Source: Luteolibacter flavescens | GTDB taxonomy: Bacteria > Verrucomicrobiota > Verrucomicrobiia > Verrucomicrobiales > Akkermansiaceae | Length of the DNA: 64,000 nt | Assembly: GCF_025950085.1 (NCBI RefSeq) | Contig: NZ_JAPDDS010000007.1 | Location: forward strand, 1 to 64,000 | Direction: 5' to 3' | Part shown: one piece after another, positions 34,968 to 43,256 of the stretch | Layout: each line of letters starts with the position of its first letter | Position numbering within the stretch: position 1 is the stretch's first letter | Position numbers and translations under genes: made by a program | The notes under the pieces: generated by a model | Database searches by the model: none | The model's input: the letters and a program-made list of their open reading frames with translations, nothing else | Told to the model about the DNA's origin: nothing

Positions 34968-35164
34968 ACAACGAAACGAACGAAACCGACGAAAGAAAGG
35001 CAGGGGGAATTGAAGAGCTAAAAGGTTTGAGATTAGGGGATTGATGTATGTTGGTGTGTATATGTTTATTTAAGATGAGCGAGTGCTTCTGGGGTGGATA
35101 TTGATATGGATTTTTCCTGCCTGATCCATATCTAAAATTTCGTCCATTTCGCTCGTTTCGTTGT
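34968..35164. mobile_element. AT-rich MITE-like element with 27-bp imperfect terminal inverted repeats
   Basis: ACAACGAAACGA... (34968-34994) matches the reverse complement of 35138-35164 at 24 of 27 positions. The interior (about 35030-35140) is markedly AT-rich against its GC-rich surroundings and holds a perfect 9-bp dyad GATATGGAT/ATCCATATC (35103-35111 and 35124-35132). It encodes nothing recognisable. It sits inside the larger 34845/35266 inverted repeat. Confidence 0.5.
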
Positions 35165-35359
35165 TCCCAACTCTCCTTCCCCAGAATCGCTGCCCATCCC
35201 GGGCGCACAAGATCTCCATCCGCAGCGAAGGACCACTCGGGCCGGTCTAATGACCGGCGCTCCCAGAAAGACCACAAGATCGGCGGAGCCGGGAGCGCTG
35301 GCTTCAGCCGGCTTGGACGGCCCTACGAAGCCACCTTCACCGCCTGTGAACACCCTGTG

Positions 35360-35511
35360 CCATCGTGGTCCGCATCGCTCCGCGTGCGGCGAAGCAGTTC
35401 TACAGGCAGGCCTCGATCTCGGGCTCTTGGAAGACGTGGGTGAATGCGGGCTTTGATAGGTAGCTTCCCCGGACCGGCGAACCGCACGCGGAGCGATGCG
35501 GACCACGATGG
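35360..35511 (+). mobile_element. TIR element, copy 1 (152 bp)
   Basis: Bases 35360-35389 are the exact reverse complement of 35482-35511 (30 bp, starting CCATCGTGGTCCGCATCGCT). The interior, which includes AAGCAGTTCT...GGCCTCGATCTCGGGCTC, is non-coding. Copies 2 and 3 share the same ends and a similar interior. Confidence 0.75.
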
Positions 35512-35752
35512 CCAGGGGTGGCAGCAGCTTCACTGGTCACTTCGCTGGTCTATCCAAGCGAGCCGGTGGCACGCGCTCCCAGCGGAGCCGCCCGATGAAG
35601 AGCAGCTTTTCCCTTGGCTTCGCCTACCATCCAAGCCGGCTAAAGCCAGCGCTCCCGGCTTCGCCGATCCCTGTGCCCCCCTGGGAACGCGTGCCACTGG
35701 CGCGCTTGGACGGTCGTGCGAAGCCACCCTCACCGCCTGTGGACACCCTGTG

Positions 35753-35905
35753 CCATCGTGGTCCGCATCGCTCCGCGTGCGGCGAAGCAGTTCTTGCAAG
35801 CAGGCCTCGATCTCGGGCTCTTGGAAGACGTGGGTGAATGCGGGCTTTGTTAGGTGCCTTCCCCGGACCAGCGAACCGCACGCGGAGCGATGCGGACCAC
35901 GATGG
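35753..35905 (+). mobile_element. TIR element, copy 2 (153 bp)
   Basis: Same 30-bp terminal inverted repeats as copy 1 (35753-35782 and 35876-35905) and the same orientation. Copy 1 and copy 2, with about 240 bp of flank, form a 393-bp direct duplication. Confidence 0.75.
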
Positions 35906-36100
35906 CTTCAGGTGGTGGCAGCTTCACTGGTCACTTCGCCGATCTATCCAAGCGAGCCGGTGGCACGCGCTCCCAGCGGGCTCGCCCGATGAGGTGCGGC
36001 TTTTCCCTTGGCTTCGCCGATCTATCCAAGCCGGCTAAAGCCAGCGCTCCCGGCTCCGCCGATCCTGTGCGCCCCCCAGCGGGCCATCATCTACCATCTA

Positions 36101-36697
36101 CTATCTACTATCCACCACCCCCCGTATCCTCTCCTGCACCGCTTCCGGCGACTCCCCGGACGGGATGATGTGGACGAAGGGCTCGCCGGATAGGCCGAGG
36201 AAGATCTCGCGGCACTTGGCGAGCGAGTCGTGCTTCTCGAATTCATTCGCCGTGTCGCCGCGGCTGCCGATGCGGGTGAGCGCGGTTTCCACGTCGAGGT
36301 CGAGGATGAAAAGCAGGTCCGGCACCGGGGCGAAGGCTTCATTCTGCCGGCGGATCTCCGCGGGATCGACACCGCGCGACCCCTGGTAGGCCATGGTGGA
36401 GAAGTAGTAGCGGTCCAGGATGACCACCTTTCCCTCCGCGAGCGCGGGGGCGATGAGCGTCTCGACGTGCTCGCGGCGGTCCTTCAGGAAATACTCCAGC
36501 TCCTCCTCCGCGGAGAGGCGGCCCGTGGCGGCGGTGGCGCGGATCTTCGCGCCCCATGGGCCGTCGGTGGGCTCGCGGCTGGCGATGACCTCGCGGCCTT
36601 GCGCGCGCAGCCACTCGGCGAGCTGCTTTGTCTGGGTGGACTTGCCGGTGCCGTCGATGCCTTCGAGCACGATGAAGAGGCCAGGGGGAGGGGTCAT
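36101..36697 (-). CDS. tmk: Thymidylate kinase
   Basis: Phosphorylates dTMP to dTDP for DNA synthesis. The 198-residue protein has the P-loop EGIDGTGKSTQTKQLAEWL at residues 12-30, the dTMP-binding DRYYFSTMAYQGSRG and the LID-region RLSAEEELEYFLKDRR. ATG 36697 begins the conserved sequence. The gene sits alone within the repeat mosaic, with copies of the same repeats on both sides. The stop is embedded in a CTACTAT-type microrepeat. Confidence 0.93.
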   Translation of the reverse strand: MTPPPGLFIVLEGIDGTGKSTQTKQLAEWLRAQGREVIASREPTDGPWGAKIRATAATGRLSAEEELEYFLKDRREHVETLIAPALAEGKVVILDRYYFSTMAYQGSRGVDPAEIRRQNEAFAPVPDLLFILDLDVETALTRIGSRGDTANEFEKHDSLAKCREIFLGLSGEPFVHIIPSGESPEAVQERIRGVVDSR

Positions 36698-37375
36698 CGG
36701 TGGGATGGCGGACCCTTCCAGACCGGGCGGGGAAGCGCAAGGTGGATCGCCATTCCCGCGTCCTCCGCCATCGTCAATGTGCGTGGGGCCAGTCGAAGTG
36801 CTTCTCTTTTCCCTCCGCGTTTGATTCTTCTGACACGTGGGTCGAACGTCGTCCGATGGAGCGGGCGAGCGATGGAGCCGGGACGCTGGCTTCAGCCGGC
36901 TTGGACGGTGGGCGAACCCAGGGTGAAAGCCGCTTCCCAAGAAGGAGTGAAAGCAAGTCTCCACCGGGTGCCCGCTGGGAGCGCGTGCCACCGGCTCGCT
37001 TGGAGGGTAGGCGAAGTGACCATCGGAAGCCCGCCCCACCCTCAAGCCATCGTGGTCCGCATCGCTCCGCGTGCGGTTCGCCGGTCCGGGGAAGGCACCT
37101 ATCAAAGCCCGCATTCACCCATATCCTCCAAGTGCCCGAGATCGAGGCCTGCTTGCAAGAACTGCTTCGCCGCACGCGGAGCGATGCGGACCACGATGGC
37201 ACAGGGTGTCCGCAGGCGGTGAAGGTGGCTTCGCACGACCGTCCAAGCCGGCTGAAGCCAGCGCTCCCGGCTCCGCCGATCTTGTGGACACCTGGGAGCG
37301 CGTGCCACTGGCTCGCTTGGAGGGCAGGCGAACCCAGGGTCAAGGGTAGGCGAGCCCAGGCTCAGCCGCTCTCCC
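36698..37375. repeat. 678-bp gene-free repeat region upstream of tmk
   Basis: It contains the third TIR element (37047-37199) and two more copies of the 29-bp CTGGGAGCGCGTGCCAC block (36975-37003, 37292-37320), plus copies of the GCTTCAGCCGGCTTGG-type block near 36890 and 37250. No gene is supported. The tmk promoter must lie at its left end. Confidence 0.75.
37047..37199 (-). mobile_element. TIR element, copy 3 (153 bp, inverted)
   Basis: The same 30-bp terminal inverted repeats lie at 37047-37076 and 37170-37199. The interior is the reverse complement of that of copies 1 and 2 (for example GAGATCGAGGCCTGCTTGCA), so the unit occurs in both orientations on either side of tmk. Confidence 0.75.
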
Positions 37376-38329
37376 TCACGGTTGGAGGACGACGCCGGAT
37401 TCCTCGAGGGCGAGGGCGGCGGCGCCTACCATGCCGGCTTCGTTGCCAAAGCGGGCGGGGAGGATCATGAGGTGCTCCTTGAAGGGGGCGGAGAGCTGGG
37501 CGTAGAGGTGGGCGGTGAGGGGATTGAAGAGCAGGTCCCCGGCCTTGGCGACGCCGCCGCCGATGATGACGGCCTGCGGATTGAGCAGCCAGCAGCAGTT
37601 CATGATGGCGGTGGCGAGCTTGGCGGCGATGCCGTCCCAGATGGCCAGCGCGGTCTCGTCGCCATTCAGCGCGGCCTTGGCGAGGGCGGCGGGGCTGCAG
37701 TCGGGCAGGTGGCGCTCGGCTCCGGCCTCGAGGTAGGTCTGGCGGGCGTCGGCGGAGATCTCGTTGTTGCCGACGTAGTCTTCCAGCGCGCCGAGATTCC
37801 CGTAGGCTCCGCGGCGGCCTTGCCAGTCGATGGACATCTGGCCGATCTCCCCGGCGCCGAATTGGGCTCCGCGGACCATCTTGCCATTCGCGACGACGCC
37901 GCCGCCGACGCCGGTGCCGAGGGTGAGGGCGATGAGGTGATTCAGCCCGCGCCCGGCTCCGCGCTTCCACTCGGCGTAGGCCATGCAGTTGGCGTCGTTT
38001 TCGACGATGACGGGCAGGTTGGTGGCGTCGGCGAGCTTCTTCTTCAGCGGGATGGCGGTCCAGCCGGGGACGTTCGTGAGGTTGTGGACGATGCCCTTTT
38101 CAAAGTGGACGAAGCCGGGGACGCCGACGCCGATGGCTTCGATGCGGGGGTGTCGGTCGCGCAGGTCGCCGATGACGCGGAGCATCGCCTCGATGAGGGC
38201 GTCCGGGCCATCGAAGTCCGGCGTGGAGATCGCCGGAGCTTGGTCGATGATATTGGAGCGATAGAGCACGCCAAATTTGACGGAGGTTCCGCCGAAATCG
38301 ACACCAATCGAGAGAGGGGTTTCAGCCAT
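37376..38329 (-). CDS. ROK-family sugar kinase (glucokinase-like) without the zinc motif
   Basis: A 317-residue ATP-dependent sugar kinase. The phosphate-1 motif IGVDFGGTSVKFGVL, catalytic Asp in VENDANCMAYAEW, and the phosphate-2 loop LTLGTGVGGGVV are intact. The usual ROK zinc site (GH plus CxCGxxGCxE) reads GQMSIDWQGRRGAYGNLGAL, with the His and the cysteines missing. It therefore may bind substrate differently from classical ROK kinases. Glucose is the most likely substrate but is not shown. It is 49 nt downstream of coaX. Confidence 0.85.
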   Translation of the reverse strand: MAETPLSIGVDFGGTSVKFGVLYRSNIIDQAPAISTPDFDGPDALIEAMLRVIGDLRDRHPRIEAIGVGVPGFVHFEKGIVHNLTNVPGWTAIPLKKKLADATNLPVIVENDANCMAYAEWKRGAGRGLNHLIALTLGTGVGGGVVANGKMVRGAQFGAGEIGQMSIDWQGRRGAYGNLGALEDYVGNNEISADARQTYLEAGAERHLPDCSPAALAKAALNGDETALAIWDGIAAKLATAIMNCCWLLNPQAVIIGGGVAKAGDLLFNPLTAHLYAQLSAPFKEHLMILPARFGNEAGMVGAAALALEESGVVLQP

Positions 38330-38378
38330 GGTTCGGTGACTACGTTGTATCCACTGCGAGCGGTCTTGGCACGTACTT

Positions 38379-39116
38379 TTAGTGGAGATTCCTGAGGGCG
38401 GCCAGACGGATGCCCTCGAGGGTGAGATCGGGATCGACGTGCTGGATGGCGGGCAAGCCTCTGGCGATCAAGGCGGCGTCGCCACCGGTGGCGACGATGA
38501 CGGGGTCGCCGTCCATTTCAGCACGGAGCCGGGAAATAATTTCGCGGACGAGGCCGCGGTAGCCATAGACGGCTCCGGCCTGCATGGCCTCGACGGTGGA
38601 CTTGCCGATGGCGGCGCGGGGCTCGTCGATCTCGATGCGGGGGAGCAGGGCGGTGCGCTTGCCGAGGTAGTCCTGCATGGCGCCGAGGCCGGGGGCGATG
38701 ACGCCGCCGCAGTAGGCGGGCCCGGCGGAGACGACGTCGAAGGTGACGGCGGTGCCGAAGTCGATGACGATGGCGGGGGCCCCGTAGCGGGCGGCGACGC
38801 CGATGGCATTTGCCAGGCGGTCCGCGCCGATCTGGGCGGGGTGGGGGTAGTCGATGGCGAGGCCGGTGTCGCTCTGGTAGTTCAGAGGGTGGACGGGCCC
38901 GCGGGCGGCGAGGTGGTCGCGAAGGATGCGGGCTTTCTCCGGGACGACGGAGCAGAGGAGGGTGCCGTGGAAATCGAGCCCGCCCAAGGTGGCGGCGAGG
39001 GCCTCCGGGGTGATGTCCGGGGTGGGCAGCCAGGCGCGCGTCTCCAGGATGCCGGTGGCATCGGCGAGGGCGAACTTGGTGCGCGTGTTCGAATTATCGA
39101 TGAGGAGCCAGGGCAT
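38379..39116 (-). CDS. coaX: Type III pantothenate kinase
   Basis: First step of coenzyme A synthesis, phosphorylating pantothenate. The 245-residue ASKHA-fold protein has LLIDNSNTRTKFALAD at the start, IGADRLANAIGVAARYG and VIDFGTAVTFDVV, all CoaX hallmarks. The gene is 6 nt after the small membrane protein gene and before the ROK kinase on the same strand. Confidence 0.93.
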   Translation of the reverse strand: MPWLLIDNSNTRTKFALADATGILETRAWLPTPDITPEALAATLGGLDFHGTLLCSVVPEKARILRDHLAARGPVHPLNYQSDTGLAIDYPHPAQIGADRLANAIGVAARYGAPAIVIDFGTAVTFDVVSAGPAYCGGVIAPGLGAMQDYLGKRTALLPRIEIDEPRAAIGKSTVEAMQAGAVYGYRGLVREIISRLRAEMDGDPVIVATGGDAALIARGLPAIQHVDPDLTLEGIRLAALRNLH

Positions 39117-39122
39117 CGCGGC

Positions 39123-39599
39123 TTACCAGTTCGCGGTGTTGAAGTAGCGGATGGAGTTCTTGAGCGGCGGGGCTCCGGACTCCTTGCGGACGGTGAGGGT
39201 GCCGTCATTCATCTTCAGGCGCAGCGGGCCGGCGAGGTCCTTTTCTTCAAGCCAGAATTTCAGGCCGATGCCGGAGGTCGGGTTGGTCGCGTCGCCTTCG
39301 AGCTGGGTTTCCGCGGGCTCCATCTCGCGGCCGTCGGCCAGGATGAGGGCGACGGGCTTCCTGAGGTCGTGGGATTCCTCGCCTGCCTGGTCCAGCTTCA
39401 GCTCGAGCCAGTAGTAGGAGGTGTCTTTCCGCAGCGAGGAGTGGACGATGCGGTAGCGCGCTCCTGCATCGCGGCCCCATTCATAGGGGCGCAGCCAGGT
39501 CCAGCCGGCGAAGGCCAGCGAGATGAGCAGGCATAGGGCGAGGAGCTGCGTGCGACGGTTCAACGCGGGCGGTGATAGTGGCTGGAGCGAATCCGGCAA
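39123..39599 (-). CDS. Single-pass membrane protein, unknown
   Basis: A 158-residue protein with a short N-terminal tail, one transmembrane helix (QLLALCLLISLAFAGWTWL) and an external beta-rich domain (SYYWLELKLDQAGEE, RLKMNDGTLTVRKES). The only start in the right place is TTG 39599, a rare codon. No family recognised. It directly precedes coaX and follows the amtB terminator, so it may be the first gene of the coaX operon. Confidence 0.55.
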   Translation of the reverse strand: MPDSLQPLSPPALNRRTQLLALCLLISLAFAGWTWLRPYEWGRDAGARYRIVHSSLRKDTSYYWLELKLDQAGEESHDLRKPVALILADGREMEPAETQLEGDATNPTSGIGLKFWLEEKDLAGPLRLKMNDGTLTVRKESGAPPLKNSIRYFNTANW

Positions 39600-39606
39600 A
39601 CGGAAA

Positions 39607-39634
39607 ACGGGCGGACCTGAAAAGGTCCGCCCGT
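39607..39634 (-). terminator. Hairpin terminator after amtB
   Basis: ACGGGCGGACC (39607-39617) pairs perfectly with GGTCCGCCCGT (39624-39634) around TGAAAA. On the minus strand it is followed by TTTTCCGTTT. It lies about 40 nt past the amtB stop. Confidence 0.65.
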
Positions 39635-39673
39635 GGAGTGACAGGGTTATGTGTGGGCAGTGATCGCCGGGGA

Positions 39674-41110
39674 TCAGTCCTCGTAGCCGTGTTCGCCGTG
39701 GTCGGCGAGGTCGAGGCCGAGTTCTTCCTCTTCCTCGGTCGGGCGGAGGCCGATGGTGAACTTGATGAGGTAGGCGATGATCACGGTGGCGACCACGCTC
39801 CAGACGGCGGTGATGCCGACTGCCTTCACCTGCTCCAGCACGAGGTTGTAGCCTTCGCCCTTCACGTCTGCGACCAGGCTGCTGACTTCCTCGCTGCCGA
39901 AGACACCGGTGAGGATGGCACCGAGGGCACCGCCCACGCCGTGGACGCCGAAGGTGTCGAGGGCATCGTCATAGCCGAGCATCTTCTTGAGGTAGGCCAC
40001 CGCGAAGAACGGGACCACACCGCCGAGGATGCCGAAGATGATGGAGGAACCGACGGTCACGAAACCAGCGGCAGGAGTGATGGCGACCAGGCCGCCGATG
40101 ACGCCGGAGCAGATGCCGAGGACGCTCGGCTTGCCCTTGAAGATCCACTCGCAAGCACCCCAGGCGAGGCCAGCGACAGCAGCGGCGAAGGTGGTGGTGG
40201 CGAAGGCATTGCCTGCGGCACCGTCAGCAGCACCAGCGGAGCCGGCATTGAAACCGTACCAGCCGACCCAGAGGATACCGGTGCCGATGGCGGTGAGGAC
40301 GACGCTGTGCGGAGGAAGCGGGATCTTTCCGTAGCCTTTGCGCTTGCCGAGGATGATGGCGAGCGTGAGGGCCGAGAAGCCGGAAGTCATGTGCACCACG
40401 GTGCCGCCGGCGAAGTCGATCGCCTTGATCTTGTCATGCAGGAGACCGCCACCCCAGACCATGTGGGCGAAGGGGAAGTAGACTGCGAGCAGCCACAGGG
40501 CGGTGAAGACGATGATGGCGGAGAACTTGATGCGCTCGGCAACCGCACCGATGATCAGCGCGGGAGTGATGATGGCGAAGGTGAGCTGGAACATCGCGAA
40601 GACGTTCTGGGACACGGTCGAGAGGGTTCCGGGCTCGCCGTCCACGCCCTTGAAGAAGGCGTTTTCCGTGCCGCCGAAGAAGGCGTTGCCTTCCGAGAAG
40701 GCGAGGCTGAAACCGATGGCCCACCAGAGGAGCGCGGCCACGCCGGCGATGGCGTAGATCTGGCCGAAGATGGAGAGCACGTTCTTGCGGCGGACGATAC
40801 CACCGTAGAAGAGGGCCAGACCCGGGAGCGACATGAAGAGAACCAGAGCGGTGCTGGTCAGCATCCAAGCATTGTCACCGGAGTCGACACCTTCGTTGGC
40901 GGCCTCGAGTTGGGCGATGCGCTCTTCGACGCTCAGCGGCGGGGTTGCGGCTTCCTCAGCAGGTGCCTCGGCGGCTGGGGTAGCCGGTGCTTCCGCTGCA
41001 GGCGGGGGGGTGGCATCCTGCGCATTGGCTGGAGTAGCCAGTGGCAGGACCATCATTGCAAGGGCAGCTAGCGCACAGACGCCGCTTGCCATTCGTGTTT
41101 TCAGGCTCAT
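39674..41110 (-). CDS. amtB: Ammonium transporter with signal peptide
   Basis: Inner-membrane ammonium channel of the Amt/Rh family, 478 aa. A cleavable signal peptide (ALAAMMVLPLATPANAQ) is followed by an Ala/Pro/Glu-rich linker (residues 30-55) and eleven transmembrane helices. Family motifs include LALFYGGIVRRKN, the pore region FDFAGG-like AIDFAGGTVVHMTSGFSAL and DALDTFGVHGVGG with the conserved twin-His region. ATG 41110 begins the signal peptide. No glnK is adjacent, which is unusual. Divergent from the outer-membrane barrel gene. Confidence 0.93.
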   Translation of the reverse strand: MSLKTRMASGVCALAALAMMVLPLATPANAQDATPPPAAEAPATPAAEAPAEEAATPPLSVEERIAQLEAANEGVDSGDNAWMLTSTALVLFMSLPGLALFYGGIVRRKNVLSIFGQIYAIAGVAALLWWAIGFSLAFSEGNAFFGGTENAFFKGVDGEPGTLSTVSQNVFAMFQLTFAIITPALIIGAVAERIKFSAIIVFTALWLLAVYFPFAHMVWGGGLLHDKIKAIDFAGGTVVHMTSGFSALTLAIILGKRKGYGKIPLPPHSVVLTAIGTGILWVGWYGFNAGSAGAADGAAGNAFATTTFAAAVAGLAWGACEWIFKGKPSVLGICSGVIGGLVAITPAAGFVTVGSSIIFGILGGVVPFFAVAYLKKMLGYDDALDTFGVHGVGGALGAILTGVFGSEEVSSLVADVKGEGYNLVLEQVKAVGITAVWSVVATVIIAYLIKFTIGLRPTEEEEELGLDLADHGEHGYED

Positions 41111-41547
41111 TTCGACTCGGTTTCGGATGGATTGGGCCACCGGGATCTTGACCGATTCCGGTGGCAAAAGCGGCGGAAGCACATGCCGTGCCAGCGGGTG
41201 AAAGAGCCGTTAGGGTGACACACCGGGGCGCTGCGGATTTTTTCTCCGCGGCGCTATCCCCGCAGTGCCGGGGGATTGTCCGGGGGTGGAGGGAGGGGGC
41301 GCGGCGGGGTCGTCACTTTTCCCCCTTGCCAGAGTCGTGAGGTGACTCTAGGTAGCCGCCGGCACTACTGCCGCCCGCATTCTTTTCACTGGACATGATC
41401 TTTCGGGTTTCTTAAGGAACGCCCGATAGGCAGCGTCCGGTCGCGAAAGCGTAAGGGCTGCACATTGCCAACGGGTCCCGCAGGGTAGAAGACTCCGGTC
41501 TTTTTCCCCGGCGGTGGCTTGCAGCAACCGAACAACCGAATACCAAG
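41111..41547. promoter_or_regulatory. 437-bp divergent region between amtB and the barrel gene
   Basis: No gene is seen. The region has hairpins at 41228-41254 (GCGC-GCGGA stem with a T-rich loop), 41331-41349 (AGAGTC/GACTCT) and, nearer the barrel gene, ACGCC/GGC-GCGT around 41419-41435 and a GAAA-tetraloop stem CGC-GAAA-GCG at 41442-41451. This is long for a simple promoter and may include a structured leader. No sigma-54 site or known riboswitch was recognised. Confidence 0.35.
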
Positions 41548-42306
41548 ATGCGCAAATACACCAAAATCGTCGGCGCCCTGGCCGCTGCCTCCGCCCTCGT
41601 GGCTGGCAATGCCTCGGCGGAAATCGAAGGCCAGGTCCAGGTCGGCTACGCCACCGAATACGAATTCCGTTTCGTTGACCTCGGCAGCGACCTGATCGAA
41701 GCCGGCGTGGATCTTTCCTACGCCCTCAACGAAAACTGGGGCCTGAAGGCCGGTGCCTGGTACGGCTCCACGAACGATAACTACGGCAGCTTCAACGAGC
41801 TCGACCTCTATGCAGCGGTCGGTACCTCGGTGGGCCCCGTCGATATCGAGCTCGGCTACATCTACTACTGGTTCCCGGATGCCCCAGGCACCTCGGACAC
41901 CCAGGAAGTGTACGCCTCCGCTTTCGTGGATGCAGGTTTCGGTATCTCTGCCGGTGCCACCTTCTTCTATGACTTCGACGCAAACAACGGCTGGTACCTT
42001 CAGCCTGAGCTGCGCAAGTCCTTCGAGTTCAACGAGTGTCTCTCGCTGAACCTGTCCGTTGGCGCTGGTTTCGCCGATGGCCTGGACACCCAGGTTGACA
42101 CCGACCTGTTCTCCACCGGTTCCGCCGATGGTTTCCAGGGCTGGTTCGTCAAGGCCGAGCTCCCATGGGAGTTCCGCGAAGGCGTGACCCTCTCGCCTTA
42201 CATCAAGTATGCTGACGCCGACAGCGGTCTCGCTGGCGACGTGAACTCCCTTCAGGGTGGCCAGGAGCACCTGATCGGTGGCGTGAAGCTTGCTGTTGGC
42301 TTCTAA
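41548..42306 (+). CDS. Outer-membrane beta-barrel protein
   Basis: A 252-residue protein with a clear signal peptide (ending AGNASA, before EIEG) and alternating aromatic/acidic beta strands (VGYATEYEFRFVDLG, VDIELGYIYYWFPD, AGFGISAGATFFYDFD) ending in a C-terminal Phe (VKLAVGF), the typical outer-membrane insertion signal. It resembles the Gcw_chp/TorF-like barrel families. It is divergent from amtB, so a role in ammonium or nitrogen uptake across the outer membrane is conceivable but only inferred. Confidence 0.75.
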   Translation: MRKYTKIVGALAAASALVAGNASAEIEGQVQVGYATEYEFRFVDLGSDLIEAGVDLSYALNENWGLKAGAWYGSTNDNYGSFNELDLYAAVGTSVGPVDIELGYIYYWFPDAPGTSDTQEVYASAFVDAGFGISAGATFFYDFDANNGWYLQPELRKSFEFNECLSLNLSVGAGFADGLDTQVDTDLFSTGSADGFQGWFVKAELPWEFREGVTLSPYIKYADADSGLAGDVNSLQGGQEHLIGGVKLAVGF

Positions 42307-42337
42307 GTCAACCGGGCCCCGGCCCATTGATAGCTTC

Positions 42338-42370
42338 GGGCGGCTGCGGAAACGCAGCCGCCCTTTTTTT
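42338..42370 (+). terminator. Intrinsic terminator of the barrel gene
   Basis: GGGCGGCTGCG (42338-42348) pairs perfectly with 42353-42363 around a GAAA tetraloop, followed by seven T. Confidence 0.93.
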
Positions 42371-42491
42371 GTCACCGTGAGGGGGCTCCGGCGGGTGGTA
42401 TTGCCGGTGGTCACAGGCCTGTTTTGAAGCGCCTGCGGGTTCGGCTGAATCCGGCCTTGCGCACGGGGCTCCGGGGGGGCAAGGGAGGGGG

Positions 42492-43256
42492 GTGGACCGC
42501 TGGTTTTTGATCGCCGCTACCGCCCTCGCAGCCGTGGGCGGCGTCACCGGCATGTGGACGGTCCACAAGGGGACGCGCAGCCGCTGGACGGTGGTGTGGA
42601 TGAGCCTGGCGTTCTTCGCGCAGCTCGGCTTCCTCTCCGTGCGGGGCGAGGCGCGCGGGGCGTGCCCGCTGGTGGGACTGGGGGAGATCCTCGTATTCCT
42701 CGCGTGGTCGCTGATGTTGTTTTATCTCGCCGTGGGTCCCACCTATCGCCTGTCGCTGCTCGGGGTATTCACCGCCCCGCTGGTGGCCATCATCCAGATC
42801 CTGGCGCTGCTGCCCGGGGTGTGGGTGTCGGATCCGCACTGGGTGGGCGTGACCGATGGATGGCGCGAGACGCATGCGGCGATGTCCGTGCTTTCCTACG
42901 GGGCGCTGGCGCTTGCGGGCGTGGCGGGGGTGATGTTCCTGGTGCTGGACAAGCAACTGAAGGACCACCACCTGCAGTCCGGGCTCTTCCGCAATCTGCC
43001 GCCGGTGCGGGAGCTCCTGAAGTCGATGGTCCGCCTGCTGTGGATCGGCCTGGTGCTCCTCAGCGTCGGCGTGGTGGCGGGCTTCATGATGCCGCACACG
43101 GGCGGCACGGCCCACCTGGTGGCGGCCACCGTGGTGTGGCTGGCGTATGCGGCGCTGCTGGTGATACGGCAGGTGAGGGGACTCACCGGCCGGAAGACGG
43201 CCACCGTGGCCGTGGTCCTTTTCATCGTGTCCCTTTCGGTCTTTGCGCTCGTCTGA
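42492..43256 (+). CDS. hemX: HemX/CcsA-like membrane protein
   Basis: A 254-residue integral membrane protein with eight predicted transmembrane helices, related to the CcsA/CcmC cytochrome c assembly family. The tryptophan-rich WxWD haem-handling motif is not evident, and the gene directly precedes hemA with a TGATG overlap, as hemX does in Bacillus. Known HemX affects the level of glutamyl-tRNA reductase; that role here is inferred. GTG 42492 is the start. First gene of the haem operon. Confidence 0.75.
   Translation: MDRWFLIAATALAAVGGVTGMWTVHKGTRSRWTVVWMSLAFFAQLGFLSVRGEARGACPLVGLGEILVFLAWSLMLFYLAVGPTYRLSLLGVFTAPLVAIIQILALLPGVWVSDPHWVGVTDGWRETHAAMSVLSYGALALAGVAGVMFLVLDKQLKDHHLQSGLFRNLPPVRELLKSMVRLLWIGLVLLSVGVVAGFMMPHTGGTAHLVAATVVWLAYAALLVIRQVRGLTGRKTATVAVVLFIVSLSVFALV

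Larger units (their letters stand above)
34441..36100. repeat. 1.66-kb gene-free mosaic of nested inverted repeats
   Basis: No credible gene is present; short frames here fail family recognition. The region holds a 30-bp perfect inverted repeat (34845-34874 and 35237-35266) around an AT-rich element, two copies of a 152-153-bp element with 30-bp terminal inverted repeats (35360-35511, 35753-35905), four copies of a 29-bp block starting CTGGGARCGCGTGCCAC (34768-34796, 35554-35582, 35681-35709, 35948-35976) and several copies of a GCTGGCTTCAGCCGGCTTGG-like block. The two 152-bp units with their flanks recur with a 393-bp period. Confidence 0.8.

Noticed and set aside
34768-37320. CRISPR array
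   Set aside because: Repeat copies occur in both orientations, at irregular spacing and with inverted-repeat structure; there are no cas genes.
39572-41071. 499-codon plus-strand frame opposite amtB
   Set aside because: Acidic low-complexity shadow of the amtB coding strand; amtB has a signal peptide and transporter motifs.
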